Assembly: GCA_027618565.1 (NCBI GenBank)
Contig: JAQCEQ010000004.1
Location: 43,386 to 107,385 of the forward strand
Direction: 5' to 3'
From: Planctomycetota bacterium
GTDB taxonomy: Bacteria; Planctomycetota; Phycisphaerae; Phycisphaerales; SM1A02
Length of the DNA stretch: 64,000 nucleotides
In this document: positions 8,489 to 19,534 of the stretch, piece after piece
Layout: every line of letters begins with the position of its first letter
How positions within the stretch are numbered: the stretch's first letter is position 1
Notes under the pieces: generated by a model
Database searches by the model: none
What the model saw: the letters and a program-made list of their open reading frames with translations, nothing else
Told to the model about the DNA's origin: nothing
Made by a program: the position numbers and the translations under genes

Positions 8489-9702
8489 ACTCGGTCTACC
8501 TGGACAACAATGCGACCACGCAGCCGCTCCCAGAGGTGGTCGTGGCGATGCAGGAGTCACTCGCGCAATCGTGGGCCAATCCCTCCAGCACGCATCGCCC
8601 TGGACTGGCTGCCCGCCACGAGGTGGAGCGCGCACGGGCCAGTGTGGCAACGCTCCTCGGCTGTCCTGAAAAGTCGGTCGTGTTCACTTCTGGTGCGACG
8701 GAGAGTGTGGTGGCGGCGATTCTTGGAGCCTGGCGTGCGCACCAGAGTGTGTCACGCTCGGCACGCTCCAGTGGCGAGGTTGCGGGTGGCGTCATCCTGG
8801 TCGCCGCGACGGAACACGCCGCGGTCTTGGGTGCCGTCGAGACTGCGGAATCCCTGGGCGCGAGGGCGATTCGCGTGCCGGTCGGGATCGACGGACTGGT
8901 TGATCGGCATGTCCTGGAGCGGCTCCTTGGTGCCGAGCCCGTCGCGTGCGTCTCCATCGCGCTTGCGAACAACGAGACGGGCGTCCTCCAGCCTCTCGCG
9001 GAGCTCGTGCCGATCATCCGCCGCGCAGCGCCCAACACGCTCATTCACACGGACGCCACGCAGGCCGTCGGGAAGGTCCCGGTCGACCTCGCCAGGCTTG
9101 GTGTGGACCTGCTCTCCTGCAGTGCGCACAAGTTCCATGGGCCCAAAGGCGTCGGGGCGCTGGCGATCCGCCCGGGTGTGGTGATCGAGCCGATGCTCCC
9201 CGGCGTGCAAGAGCGTGGCCGACGGGGCGGCACGGAATGCGTGCACAACATCGTGGGCATGGGAGTGGCCGCGGTCGCGGCGAGTGCGGCGATGGCAGAT
9301 CCTTGTGGTTGCAGCCCACTGCTGCGGGATCGATTCGAGTCACGCGTCATTGGGACACTGCAATCCCGCATTCCCTCGATCCGCGTCGTGATCCACGGTG
9401 TGGCCTCTCCGCGGCTCTGGAACACGTCGTCGATCGGGTTTGAAGGACTGGAAGCCGAGTCGATCGTCTTGGCACTCTCGGAGCGTGGAATCGCCATCGG
9501 TGCCGGGGCGGCGTGTGCGAGCGGCTCGCTGGAACCGTCACCCGCGCTCCTGGCGATGGGCATTCAGGAGTCACTGGCGCACGGTTCGGTGCGCGTGAGT
9601 CTGTCCAGGTTTTCTACCCGGGAGGAGATCGACCGATGCGCCGACTCCCTCGCCGAGGTCGTGGCAACGCTCGCGGATTCCTCTGGCGTGCTCCGGCGAT
9701 GA
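8485..9702 (+). CDS. Cysteine desulfurase (NifS/IscS family)
   Basis: PLP enzyme of 405 residues that takes sulfur from cysteine for Fe-S clusters and thio-modifications. It has the YLDNNATT start, ATEHAAV with PLP-stacking His111, HTDATQAVGK with Asp190, SAHKFHGPKG with PLP-binding Lys216, and GAACASGSLEPSP with persulfide Cys344. The short active-site loop points to the NifS/IscS group rather than SufS. No scaffold gene (iscU/nifU) lies nearby; instead it is coupled to the preceding transporter gene. Confidence 0.92.
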   Translation: MNSVYLDNNATTQPLPEVVVAMQESLAQSWANPSSTHRPGLAARHEVERARASVATLLGCPEKSVVFTSGATESVVAAILGAWRAHQSVSRSARSSGEVAGGVILVAATEHAAVLGAVETAESLGARAIRVPVGIDGLVDRHVLERLLGAEPVACVSIALANNETGVLQPLAELVPIIRRAAPNTLIHTDATQAVGKVPVDLARLGVDLLSCSAHKFHGPKGVGALAIRPGVVIEPMLPGVQERGRRGGTECVHNIVGMGVAAVAASAAMADPCGCSPLLRDRFESRVIGTLQSRIPSIRVVIHGVASPRLWNTSSIGFEGLEAESIVLALSERGIAIGAGAACASGSLEPSPALLAMGIQESLAHGSVRVSLSRFSTREEIDRCADSLAEVVATLADSSGVLRR

Positions 9703-9717
9703 TCCCGTGATGTCCGC

Positions 9718-9744
9718 TTGACGTGGCGGGGTTTTCCCTACGAT
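9718..9744 (+). promoter_or_regulatory. Promoter of the DUF6600 gene
   Basis: TTGACG (9718-9723), a 15-base spacer and TACGAT (9739-9744), which ends 6 bases before the ATG at 9751. This is a leaderless arrangement and supports that ATG over the TTG at 9718, which lies in the -35. Confidence 0.55.
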
Positions 9745-9750
9745 GCTTGG

Positions 9751-11202
9751 ATGCGCCCAAGTTATTGCCGTCCGTTCTGGCCCACCCTCCTCGCCATGTT
9801 CGCCTTCTGCGCCGTCACCGCTTCTGCGGACCGCAGCGCGACGGCGGTACCGCAGTCGTCACAGCAGGGGCAGGGGCCGATTCCCGGCGCCAACGGAACC
9901 ATGGACCTCAACTGGCTCCAGAACGAGATGACCAATTGGGGCGAGTGGGGTCGAATCGATCCGTGGGGATCGGTCTGGCGCCCACACGGCACGCCGTCGT
10001 GGTGGCAGCCGTACACGCGTGGGCATTGGGCCTGGTGTTTCCCCGGCGGCGTCGTCTGGAGCGGCGATGAGCCGTGGAGTTGGCTCACTGACCACTACGG
10101 TCGATGGAACTACGACCAAGAAGAGGGGTGGTACTGGATCCCCGACGACGAGTGGGCGCCGGCCTGGGTCTGCTGGGCGGGATGCGGGAAGTACGTCGGC
10201 TGGGCGCCGCTCCCACCCACGAACCCGGCGAACTCGGGCACGGGCACCGACGGGGGCGGGCCAACCGACGCGAACCAGACCGTCCCCGCCGATGCCAACG
10301 GGATCTGCATGATTCCCGCTTGGGAGTGGAACTTCGTGGACCGCCAGCGACTTTCCAGCGGCGAGATGGCGCAGATCATCGTGCCGCGCGCCTCCAACGC
10401 CAACATGCTGGCTCGAAGCGTGCCACTGACCAACTTCACGCACGAGCAGGGGATCATCGGAAGCCAGCCGTTCAGCCCGGAGATGATCCGCCAGATCCCT
10501 GGCTGGTCGATCCCCGCAACGCCCGCGATCCTGGTCACCACTCCCGCACAAGCGCGGCAGACTCGGGTCAACGGGATGGTGCCGCTCTTCATGCCGGTTT
10601 TTTCGGGCTCGGGCTTCCCGATGCAGGAGCACTTCGATGGGAACCTCCCGCGCCACCCCAGCACGCTCCCCGACGATGGCGTGAACAACCCGTATGTCCC
10701 GGCGCCGCTGGAGCAGTGGAACCCGACGGCTCCGGCCGTGCCGCAGACACCGTGGGAACCGTACGCGCCGATTACTGCGCGGGCGCAAGCGGCAGAACCG
10801 GTCGCTCCCGTCCAGCCTCATGGCGGCGTCCAGCGCGCACAACCCGCCGAGCGCGCCCAGCCCGCGATGCCGGCCTCGGCGATGAACAATTACCTGCAGG
10901 AGCGCCAGCAAATGGAGGCGTTCCACCGCGGGCAGATGCAGCGGCTCCAGTTGTGGCAGGACTACGTCGGGCAGAATCAGCCTTATGGTCCGATGACCGA
11001 CGAGCAGCGGGCGCAGGCGCAAGGCAGCGAGCGCGCCGAGTACATGCGCCAAGTTGCGCGGCAGCGGGACGCAGTCGATGGCCGCTATGACGGAGACAGC
11101 CCGTTTGGATTGGTCCCCTCAAACGCGGGACCTGCGCCGGGCGTCGCTGAAGAGGCGGGCGCCGGGTTCGCGGGTGGTGGCGGCGGCGCGGTCGGGAAGT
11201 GA
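9751..11202 (+). CDS. Secreted Trp-rich protein with DUF6600-like region
   Basis: 483 residues with an N-terminal signal peptide (about 1-28). Residues about 60-155 hold repeated Trp/Tyr/Gly motifs of the type WxPYTRGHW, W..DHYGRWNYD..GWYWIPDDEWAPAWV and VGWAPLPP, which match the DUF6600 (YXWGXW) family of extracytoplasmic proteins of unknown function. The C-terminal third is Gln/Ala/Pro-rich low complexity, and the end is Gly-rich. It stands alone between the desulfurase gene and convergent pgi. Probably cell-envelope associated. Confidence 0.7.
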   Translation: MRPSYCRPFWPTLLAMFAFCAVTASADRSATAVPQSSQQGQGPIPGANGTMDLNWLQNEMTNWGEWGRIDPWGSVWRPHGTPSWWQPYTRGHWAWCFPGGVVWSGDEPWSWLTDHYGRWNYDQEEGWYWIPDDEWAPAWVCWAGCGKYVGWAPLPPTNPANSGTGTDGGGPTDANQTVPADANGICMIPAWEWNFVDRQRLSSGEMAQIIVPRASNANMLARSVPLTNFTHEQGIIGSQPFSPEMIRQIPGWSIPATPAILVTTPAQARQTRVNGMVPLFMPVFSGSGFPMQEHFDGNLPRHPSTLPDDGVNNPYVPAPLEQWNPTAPAVPQTPWEPYAPITARAQAAEPVAPVQPHGGVQRAQPAERAQPAMPASAMNNYLQERQQMEAFHRGQMQRLQLWQDYVGQNQPYGPMTDEQRAQAQGSERAEYMRQVARQRDAVDGRYDGDSPFGLVPSNAGPAPGVAEEAGAGFAGGGGGAVGK

Positions 11203-11227
11203 ATCGCGGACGCCACGGGAACCAGCC

Positions 11228-12868
<1,641 letters not shown>

Positions 12869-12877
12869 GGGGGTCGA

Positions 12878-12883
12878 AGCGTA
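12878..12883 (-). promoter_or_regulatory. -10-like TACGCT before pgi
   Basis: On the minus strand TACGCT ends 9 bases before the pgi ATG, with no Shine-Dalgarno between them. The same hexamer sits 8 bases before tsaD. Confidence 0.4.
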
Positions 12884-12921
12884 ACACCCGCCGCACCCGG
12901 CTTCGGGCAGGGAGGGTTCGT

Positions 12922-12927
12922 TAGACT
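12922..12927 (+). promoter_or_regulatory. -10-like TAGACT before transaldolase
   Basis: TAGACT ends exactly 9 bases before the ATG at 12937, the same spacing as before the 4380 and 18078 genes. No Shine-Dalgarno is present. Confidence 0.5.
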
Positions 12928-12936
12928 GGCGTCCAC

Positions 12937-14031
12937 ATGGCCAACACTTCGCAGCTTGCACTCGCCGGGCAGTCCATCTGGCTGGACAACATCACCAGGG
13001 CCCTCCTGGACGACGGCACGATCGCCCGGTACATCGCCGAGTGGGATGTCGTGGGGTTGACCAGCAATCCGACGATCTTTGACCAGGCGATTTCCAAGAG
13101 CAGCACCTACGACGCACAGATCCGGGAGCTGGCCGGGAAGGGGATGGATCCCGAGTCGATCTTCTTTGCGCTGGCCATCGACGACCTCCGCCGCGCCTGC
13201 GACCTGTTTGCGCCTGTTCACCGACGCACCGGCGGCATGGACGGCTGGGTGAGCCTTGAGGTGAGCCCCAAGCTGGCGTACGACACGGCTTCGACGGTCA
13301 AGCAGGCTTTGGCGCTGCACGCCAAGGCGGATCGCCCCAACTTGTTCATCAAGGTGCCGGGGACGCCGGAGGGACTGCCCGCCGTGGAGCAGCTGGCGGA
13401 GGCCGGCGTGCCGGTCAATGTCACGCTTCTCTTTGACGCTGCGCAATATCGAGCCGCGGCCAATGCATGGAATCGGGGCATCGCCAAGCGACTCGGCGCC
13501 GGCAAGGATCCAGTGGTGCACAGCGTGGCCAGCGTCTTCGTGTCGCGATGGGAGAAGCCCTGCACCGCTGCGCTCCAGGCGAGCGGCCACACGGAGCTCA
13601 AGGACACCGCTGGAATCGCTGCCGGGCGTCGGTGCTGGGAGGAATATGTCTCGTTGATCACCAGCGACGCATGGCGCGCGCTTGCGGCGAAGGGTGCTAC
13701 GCCTCAGCGGCTGTTGTTTGCCAGCACCAGCACCAAGGATCCCGCGCTCAGCCCCACGATGTATGTCGATGCACTCGCCGCGCCCAATACCGTGAACACG
13801 ATGCCCGATGGGACGCTCAAGGCATTGGCCCAGAACGGTTCGATCACGGACATTCTCACCGCGGGAGACAAGCGGGGGAGTGATGCGCTCGCGAAGCTTG
13901 CCGCCGCAGGGATCGACTTGAAGAAGACCGCCGCACAACTGCAATCGGAAGGGGCGGCTTCCTTCGTGAAGAGTTGGGATGACTTGATCTGTGCGATTGC
14001 CGCCAAGGCCTCCAGCGCTGCAACGGCGTGA
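12937..14031 (+). CDS. tal: Transaldolase
   Basis: Pentose-phosphate enzyme that transfers a dihydroxyacetone unit. The 364-residue length fits the long TalB2-type subfamily. TSNPTIF (42-48), VSLEVSP (105-111) and NLFIKVPGTPEG with Schiff-base Lys139 are visible, then VNVTLLFD. It pairs divergently with pgi and contributes to the same hexose/pentose phosphate pool. Confidence 0.93.
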   Translation: MANTSQLALAGQSIWLDNITRALLDDGTIARYIAEWDVVGLTSNPTIFDQAISKSSTYDAQIRELAGKGMDPESIFFALAIDDLRRACDLFAPVHRRTGGMDGWVSLEVSPKLAYDTASTVKQALALHAKADRPNLFIKVPGTPEGLPAVEQLAEAGVPVNVTLLFDAAQYRAAANAWNRGIAKRLGAGKDPVVHSVASVFVSRWEKPCTAALQASGHTELKDTAGIAAGRRCWEEYVSLITSDAWRALAAKGATPQRLLFASTSTKDPALSPTMYVDALAAPNTVNTMPDGTLKALAQNGSITDILTAGDKRGSDALAKLAAAGIDLKKTAAQLQSEGAASFVKSWDDLICAIAAKASSAATA

Positions 14032-14058
14032 GAATCCCAAGCGAAACGCGCGGACTCC

Positions 14059-14086
14059 TTGACTTTTCGCCCGTGGGGGCTACTCT
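14059..14086 (+). promoter_or_regulatory. Promoter of the secreted metalloprotease gene
   Basis: TTGACT (14059-14064), a 16-base spacer and TACTCT (14081-14086), ending 6 bases before the ATG at 14093. Both hexamers are recognisable and no Shine-Dalgarno is present, so this is one of the better leaderless candidates. Confidence 0.6.
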
Positions 14087-14092
14087 GACGGG

Positions 14093-16354
14093 ATGCACTC
14101 CACGATGCTCGCCTTGCTGTCGTTCGCCATGTTTCAGGGGGGTGGTGCAGTCATACCTTCGGGAACCGTTCTGGCCAGCCACATCGCGAGGCTTGACGTC
14201 CCGCAGTTCGTGATTGATGAGGCTCAACAGGCGCGTTCCGTCCGCTGGCCGGACCTGCAACTCCCCGGCGGCGATGAAGTGACGCTGGTCCTGGGCCCGA
14301 TCGCCGGGTACGCGCCGGATGCGACGCTGGAGATCGTGCGGGACCGTGATGCAGTTGGCGACCCGCTGAAGTCGCCCCAGGTGGTCACGCTCGACCCCAA
14401 CACCTACGCGCCGATCACCGCCCTCGCGGGCGTGGTGGACGGCGACCCATCGTCGCATGTGTTTGTCGGCCATGCACAGCTCCCGGACGGCAGCACGATG
14501 ACGCACGGGTACATCGAGTCATCCGGTCGTCGCTGGATCATCTCGTCCGGGCCGGTGAGTGCTGGCGTCGAGGCCGGAGCACAGCCCACGATCATCTTTG
14601 AGCCGGCGGCGTTGCCGGAGGGCACGCTTCCCGCCAGCGACTTTTCATGTGAGGTTCGCGAGGCGTTCGACGGCGCGTCCGAAGCAGGAGCCGGAAACAC
14701 TGACGGCGGCATCGCCGGCGGCGTGGGCGTGTGCCGGCAGATGCGCGTGGCCGTGGAGACCGATGTGGAGTTTCTTGCCAACCGTTTCGGCGGGAACACT
14801 CATGCGGCGAGCGCGTACATCGGACTGCTGTACGCCGCGATGAACGAGATCTACCAGCGCGATGTGCAGATCCACCCGTGGGTGGGCTACATCCGACTGT
14901 GGGAGACGGATGTTGACTCCGATCCCTACTCGCTTGAGGTCGGCGATCGACTCGGGCAGTTTCGAAACTACTGGCAGAGCAACATGTCCGGCATCGCGCG
15001 GCATGAGGCACACATCCTGTGCGGCATCGGCGGCGGCGGCGTGGCCTGGCTGCCCGCCGTGTGCAACTCGTGGAGCTACGCCGCCAGTTGCGTCGGCGGA
15101 TACTTCCCGTACCCGCTGCTCAACAATAACTGGGACAACTGGGACGTGATGGTGGTTGCCCACGAAATGGGTCACAACGTCGGCGGCCCGCATACACACA
15201 ACTCCGACCCGATCATCGATGGCTGTGGCAGCGACCCGCAGGATTGCACCGCGGCGGACCTGGACATTGGGACCATCATGTCGTACTGCCACATCTGCGC
15301 GGGTGGCATGTCCAACATTCGCCTGGAGTTAGCGCCGGGCACCATCGGCTACATCAACAACTACATCGCCTCGCTCAACTGCGGCCTCGAGGGCACGATT
15401 GCTCCACCCGCGGCCGTCAACGACCAGGCGCTCACGCTTCTGGGATCGGGTCCCGTCGACATCGACATTCTTGCCAATGACATCCCGGTGAACTGCTCGG
15501 CGGTGTCGCTGGCGCAGTACCAGACGGGGACGCCGACGGGCGGGCAAGTGAGCATCGTGATCGGCGGCGGTCCAGAGGGTCGACCCCTGCTTCGGTACAC
15601 GCCAGCCGCGGGCTTCGTGGGCACGGACTCGTTCGTGTACCAAGTCTCCGAAGCAGGCGGTGTGGAGCTGGGTGCGGGAACCGTCTTCCTGACGATCAAG
15701 GAGCCGTGGGCTCCGACGGCTCCCGTCGGCGATGTCGCCGGGCTTGCCGCGGCGTATTACCAGGGCTCCTGGAGCGCGCTTCCGGACTGGTCGCAACTCG
15801 TGCCGGTCCTCAACACATGGGTCTCGCTGCTGGCTTACCAGTCGACGAGCGGGAACTTTGCCAACAGCGGCATGGTCGACAATGTCGGCGCCGTGTACAC
15901 GGGCTGGATCAACATTCCGCAGACAGGCTGGTGGAGCCTCTCGACCGAGAGCGACGATGGCTCGGCGCTGTGGATCGATGGCGTGCGTGTGGTCAACAAC
16001 GACGGGCTCCACGGCATGCAGAAGGTCGTGGGCACGGTGCCGCTTGCGGCTGGCAAGCACGCGATCCGCGTGGACTTCTTCGAGGCCGGCGGCGCCGCCG
16101 GGCTTCTCCTGCGTTGGCAGGGGCCTGGCTCAGGCGTGAGCGGTGATGGGAGCGAGCAGTTTGTTCCTGCGGTTCGACTCACACGCGGCGGCGCGCCTCG
16201 GCCGGGCGATGTGAATGCGGACACGCTGGTCAACGGCGCGGACCTGAGCATCCTGCTTGCCCGATGGGGACTCCCCGGCCAGGGCGACTTGGACGGCAGC
16301 GGCTCGATCGATGGCGTGGATCTCGGAGTGCTGCTTGGCGACTGGACGGGCTGA
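14093..16354 (+). CDS. Secreted reprolysin-like zinc metalloprotease with PA14 and dockerin-like tail
   Basis: 753-residue exported protein. The metzincin motif HEMGHNVGGPH (357-367) supplies three zinc His and the catalytic Glu, and IMSYCH downstream supplies the Met-turn. The region before it (about 215-430) fits the M12B-type catalytic domain. A cadherin/Ig-like segment (about 440-540) and a PA14-type carbohydrate-binding domain (about 550-690; WSLSTESDDGSALWIDG) follow. The last 50 residues hold two Ca-loop repeats (GDVNADTLVNGADL and GDLDGSGSIDGVDL), a dockerin-like tail. The short N-terminal leader is hydrophobic. Probably degrades or binds extracellular glycoprotein. Confidence 0.82.
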   Translation: MHSTMLALLSFAMFQGGGAVIPSGTVLASHIARLDVPQFVIDEAQQARSVRWPDLQLPGGDEVTLVLGPIAGYAPDATLEIVRDRDAVGDPLKSPQVVTLDPNTYAPITALAGVVDGDPSSHVFVGHAQLPDGSTMTHGYIESSGRRWIISSGPVSAGVEAGAQPTIIFEPAALPEGTLPASDFSCEVREAFDGASEAGAGNTDGGIAGGVGVCRQMRVAVETDVEFLANRFGGNTHAASAYIGLLYAAMNEIYQRDVQIHPWVGYIRLWETDVDSDPYSLEVGDRLGQFRNYWQSNMSGIARHEAHILCGIGGGGVAWLPAVCNSWSYAASCVGGYFPYPLLNNNWDNWDVMVVAHEMGHNVGGPHTHNSDPIIDGCGSDPQDCTAADLDIGTIMSYCHICAGGMSNIRLELAPGTIGYINNYIASLNCGLEGTIAPPAAVNDQALTLLGSGPVDIDILANDIPVNCSAVSLAQYQTGTPTGGQVSIVIGGGPEGRPLLRYTPAAGFVGTDSFVYQVSEAGGVELGAGTVFLTIKEPWAPTAPVGDVAGLAAAYYQGSWSALPDWSQLVPVLNTWVSLLAYQSTSGNFANSGMVDNVGAVYTGWINIPQTGWWSLSTESDDGSALWIDGVRVVNNDGLHGMQKVVGTVPLAAGKHAIRVDFFEAGGAAGLLLRWQGPGSGVSGDGSEQFVPAVRLTRGGAPRPGDVNADTLVNGADLSILLARWGLPGQGDLDGSGSIDGVDLGVLLGDWTG

Positions 16355-16356
16355 CG

Positions 16357-16914
16357 TTAGCTACGAAGCCGCGGCAAGCCCGTCGCCTCGCGTCCGTCGT
16401 TGAGCATCGCGAAGGCGTGCTTCTCGTGGCGAATCAGGCGGCTGAGCTGGCTCATCGTGACGCCCAGCACCGCGGCCGCTCCGGCGATGTCAAATCGCCT
16501 CGCCGTCACCACATCCAGTGCCTCTGCAAGGAGCGCGGGGTAGTCCTGGTGCGTGGCGCTCACCGGGAGTTTGGAACCTTGGCGTCGACGACACCAGAGT
16601 GCGCTGGCCTTGTGGCGGTCGCGGTCCACAGCGGTCCGGCAGCGGATCGCCAGCTTGACACGGATGCGCCAGAGCGCGACGCGGCGGTTCTCGTGTTGGC
16701 TGCGTCGCTCGGTTGCTTGCGTCTCCAGGTCTGTCGCTACATGGCGAATCCAAACGGCGCTGTCCGTCTTGTTGCGATGCTGGCCGCCGGGTCCCGAGAC
16801 GCGGCCGGTCTGGATTTCGCACAGTGGGAGCAGGACTTCCGGCTCCAAGGTGGCAGGGTGCACGCCATCCACATACTTGGCGCGTGGGTCGGTGTAAGTC
16901 GGCGTGTAGGTCAT
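16357..16914 (-). CDS. Peptide chain release factor-like protein (GGQ domain)
   Basis: 185 residues. RVSGPGGQHRNKTDSAVWIRH contains the GGQ (43-45) that drives peptidyl-tRNA hydrolysis, and TERRSQHENRRVALWRIRVKLA continues the RF-1 domain. There is no codon-recognition domain, so it may act in ribosome rescue, as ArfB-type proteins do; the C-terminal part lacks the strongly basic ArfB tail and is unassigned. Its ATG overlaps the tsaD stop (ATGA), so it is coupled to tsaD, another gene tied to translation. It meets the protease gene tail-to-tail with 2 bases between stops. Confidence 0.8.
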   Translation of the reverse strand: MTYTPTYTDPRAKYVDGVHPATLEPEVLLPLCEIQTGRVSGPGGQHRNKTDSAVWIRHVATDLETQATERRSQHENRRVALWRIRVKLAIRCRTAVDRDRHKASALWCRRRQGSKLPVSATHQDYPALLAEALDVVTARRFDIAGAAAVLGVTMSQLSRLIRHEKHAFAMLNDGREATGLPRLRS

Positions 16915-18041
16915 GGGTGCGATCCTTGCAGGGGCCTGCCGCGGTGCCCACGCACCAGCGCGGAGACTGAGTGGGCGCTGAGGGATAAGTCGTCGCGCTC
17001 GCCCCGCGCCAGCCGGTGCGCACCGGCGGCGGCGATCATCGCGGCGTTGTCGGTGCAGTAGCGCGGCGGCGGCATCCGGACCGGGAGCCCAAGGTGCGCC
17101 CCGAGAGACTCGACGCGCTCGCGCAGCAGGCGATTGGCGCAGACGCCGCCGCCAATCACGATCGCGCGGGTTGGCTCGACCGCGCCGGCGGCTCCCAAGT
17201 CCTCGCGCTCCCGCTCCACGGCCTTGCGGATGCCTCGCACCAAGGCGTGAACGACCGCGTGCTGAAAACTGGCGGCCAGATCCGCGCGGCGCTGTTCCGT
17301 CAGCGGCTCGGGGGGAGCGGACTCCGCCACGCCGCGAGCATCCCGACGTGCCGGTGCCCCTCGCACGGCGTAGAGCAGCGCGGTCTTGTAGCCAGAGAAG
17401 CTGTAGCCCAGACCATCCTGCACATGCGGCACCGAGAAGGTGAGGGCACGCGGATCGCCGCGCTCTGCCAGCTCCTCCAGGTGCGGCCCGCCTGGGTGCG
17501 GCAAGCCGAGGATCGCGGCGGCCTTGTCGAACGCTTCGCCCGCAGCGTCGTCCACGGTATGGCCGACCAGTCGAATCGATCCACCCGCCCCCAGCCGAAG
17601 GAGCGAGCTGTGTCCGCCGCTGGCCACCAATCCGATCGCGGGCAACGGTGTCGGCTCAGCGCCGATCTCCGCGGCGACCAGGTGCGCCACCACATGATCG
17701 ACGCCGATGAGTGGCTTGCCCAGTGCCCACGCCAGACCCTTTGCCGCGCTCACGCCCACCAAGAGGGATCCGATGAGCCCGGGCTGCGTGGCCACGGCGA
17801 TGCCATCGATGGAATCCAGCGTGGCACCCGCGCGTGAGAGCGCCAGCCGAACGACCCCCAACCACCGCTCCGCATGGGCACGGCTGGCCGCCTCCGGAAC
17901 AACGCCGCCCCACGGGGCATGGATCGATTCCTGCGAGGCCACCACGCTGGAGAGCTCACGGATCATGCCACTGGAAGGGCACCGCTCGACCACGCTGGCG
18001 GCGGTCTCGTCACAACTGGTCTCGATTCCAAGCACGAGCAT
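16911..18041 (-). CDS. tsaD: tRNA threonylcarbamoyladenosine synthase subunit TsaD
   Basis: Catalytic subunit for t6A37 on tRNAs that read ANN codons. The 376-residue protein opens with LGIETSCDET, has metal-binding His116 and His120 in GVDHVVAHL, the ASGGHSSLL loop, and a C-terminal IGGGVCANRLLRE and CTDNAAMIA. The ATG at 18041 is chosen because the family starts exactly there; the longer open frame has no homologous residues. A -10-like TACGCT lies 8 bases upstream. It diverges from hflX. Confidence 0.95.
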   Translation of the reverse strand: MLVLGIETSCDETAASVVERCPSSGMIRELSSVVASQESIHAPWGGVVPEAASRAHAERWLGVVRLALSRAGATLDSIDGIAVATQPGLIGSLLVGVSAAKGLAWALGKPLIGVDHVVAHLVAAEIGAEPTPLPAIGLVASGGHSSLLRLGAGGSIRLVGHTVDDAAGEAFDKAAAILGLPHPGGPHLEELAERGDPRALTFSVPHVQDGLGYSFSGYKTALLYAVRGAPARRDARGVAESAPPEPLTEQRRADLAASFQHAVVHALVRGIRKAVEREREDLGAAGAVEPTRAIVIGGGVCANRLLRERVESLGAHLGLPVRMPPPRYCTDNAAMIAAAGAHRLARGERDDLSLSAHSVSALVRGHRGRPLQGSHP

Positions 18042-18049
18042 GGAGCGTG

Positions 18050-18055
18050 AGCGTA
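18050..18055 (-). promoter_or_regulatory. -10-like TACGCT before tsaD
   Basis: The hexamer ends 8 bases before the tsaD ATG on the minus strand, again with no Shine-Dalgarno. Confidence 0.4.
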
Positions 18056-18062
18056 GCGCCCC

Positions 18063-18068
18063 TAGACT
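18063..18068 (+). promoter_or_regulatory. -10-like TAGACT before hflX
   Basis: TAGACT ends 9 bases before the ATG at 18078. The bases between (CCCCTCCTC) are the opposite of a Shine-Dalgarno, which strengthens the leaderless reading. Confidence 0.5.
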
Positions 18069-18077
18069 CCCCTCCTC

Positions 18078-19496
18078 ATGGAGCAAGGACCGCGCGCTGA
18101 AGTCAATCTCCAGAAGGAGTCCGCGGTCTTGGTGGCGGTGCACCTGGACGGCGAGTACCTCGACCCCGTCGATCCGCTGGCGGAACTGCGCGCGCTCGCC
18201 GATACCGCCGGCGTGCGAGTGGTGGCCACGGTGGAGCAGGCCAGGCGCCAGCCTGAGGGTCGCTCCTACATCGGCAAGGGGAAGTTGGAGGAGTTGGTGC
18301 GCGTGGTGGGGGAGACCGGCGCCAAGGTGGTGATCTTTGACAACGAACTTGCGCCCAACCAGATCCAGGTCCTGGAGAAGGCCACCTCGTGCAAGGTGCT
18401 GGATCGCTCGGAACTCATCCTGGACATCTTCGCCAACCGCGCCACCACTCGTGAGGCAAGCCTGCAGGTGGAAATCGCCCAGCTGGAATATGTGGCTCCG
18501 CGCTTGCGCGCCATGTGGTCGCACCTGGGGCAGGTGACCGGCGGGGCTCCCGTCGGCGTGGGAACACGCGGCCCGGGCGAGCAGCAGATCGAGATCGACC
18601 GCCGGATCGTGAAGCGGCGGCTCACCACGCTCAAGCGGGAACTGGAGGATGTCCTCGCGCGTCGGGCGCGCGAAGTGGCCGCTCGTCGAGCCGAGCACTT
18701 CACCGCGTGCCTGGTGGGCTACACCAACGCCGGGAAGTCCAGCATCTTCAATGCGGTCACCGCGGGCGGTGCCTTTGCCAACGACCAGCTCTTCGCCACG
18801 CTCATGACGCGCGTGGAGCGATGGGATCTCGGGGAGGGGGACACCGTCCTGCTCGGCGACACGGTCGGCTTCATTCGCAACCTTCCGCACCACCTCGTGG
18901 CCAGCTTCCGCGCCACGCTGGAGGATGCGATCCACGCGCATGTGTTGTTGGTGACCATTGACGCCTCAGATGTCAATTCTCACCAACATCTCAAGACGGT
19001 GATGGAGGTGCTCGACGAGATCGGGGCCACCACCCAGCCACGGATGCTGGTGCTCAACAAGGTCGATCGACTGGACCAGGCGCGGCGTGCCGAACTGCTT
19101 CCGGCGTTGCGAGAGGCGGGTCGCGTGTGCCAGGGCACGTTCGTGGTCAGCGCATCGTCAGGCGAGGGACTCGCCCAGCTGGCCGCGGCGGTCAAGGTGA
19201 TGCGCGAGGGCGATGTCCGCGAAGTGGAAGTCTGGCTCCCCACGACGCAGGGAAAGGCGCTGGACTTCCTGGAGCGCAGGGCCACCGTCCTTGACCGCAA
19301 CTGGATGGACGACGGCGTGCGGATTACGCTCAAGGTCGGGCGAGGCCAACTGGAGCAACTGCTCGCTGGCGGCGTGCCCCTCCTCATCAACGGCACGCGC
19401 GGCAAGGAGGGGCTGGACCTCGCCTTCGGATCGGGGGGCGCGAACAACACCCCGGCGCGATCCGCCCCGCCGCACCAGCGGTTGCATCCGAAGTGA
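18078..19496 (+). CDS. hflX: GTPase HflX
   Basis: Ribosome-binding GTPase that splits stalled or heat-damaged ribosomes. The 472-residue protein has the HflX N-terminal domain (SYIGKGKLEEL, FDNELAPNQIQVLE), the Gly-rich linker GVGTRGPGEQQIE, G1 VGYTNAGKSS (213-222), the GDTVGFIRNLPHHLVASFRAT switch region and NKVD. A 75-residue C-terminal domain follows. The charged, low-complexity end beyond the domain is unremarkable. It diverges from tsaD and converges on an unknown gene 38 bases further on. Confidence 0.95.
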   Translation: MEQGPRAEVNLQKESAVLVAVHLDGEYLDPVDPLAELRALADTAGVRVVATVEQARRQPEGRSYIGKGKLEELVRVVGETGAKVVIFDNELAPNQIQVLEKATSCKVLDRSELILDIFANRATTREASLQVEIAQLEYVAPRLRAMWSHLGQVTGGAPVGVGTRGPGEQQIEIDRRIVKRRLTTLKRELEDVLARRAREVAARRAEHFTACLVGYTNAGKSSIFNAVTAGGAFANDQLFATLMTRVERWDLGEGDTVLLGDTVGFIRNLPHHLVASFRATLEDAIHAHVLLVTIDASDVNSHQHLKTVMEVLDEIGATTQPRMLVLNKVDRLDQARRAELLPALREAGRVCQGTFVVSASSGEGLAQLAAAVKVMREGDVREVEVWLPTTQGKALDFLERRATVLDRNWMDDGVRITLKVGRGQLEQLLAGGVPLLINGTRGKEGLDLAFGSGGANNTPARSAPPHQRLHPK

Positions 19497-19534
19497 TCGC
19501 GACCAAAGGTCATGGGGACGGAGCGACGACGCCC

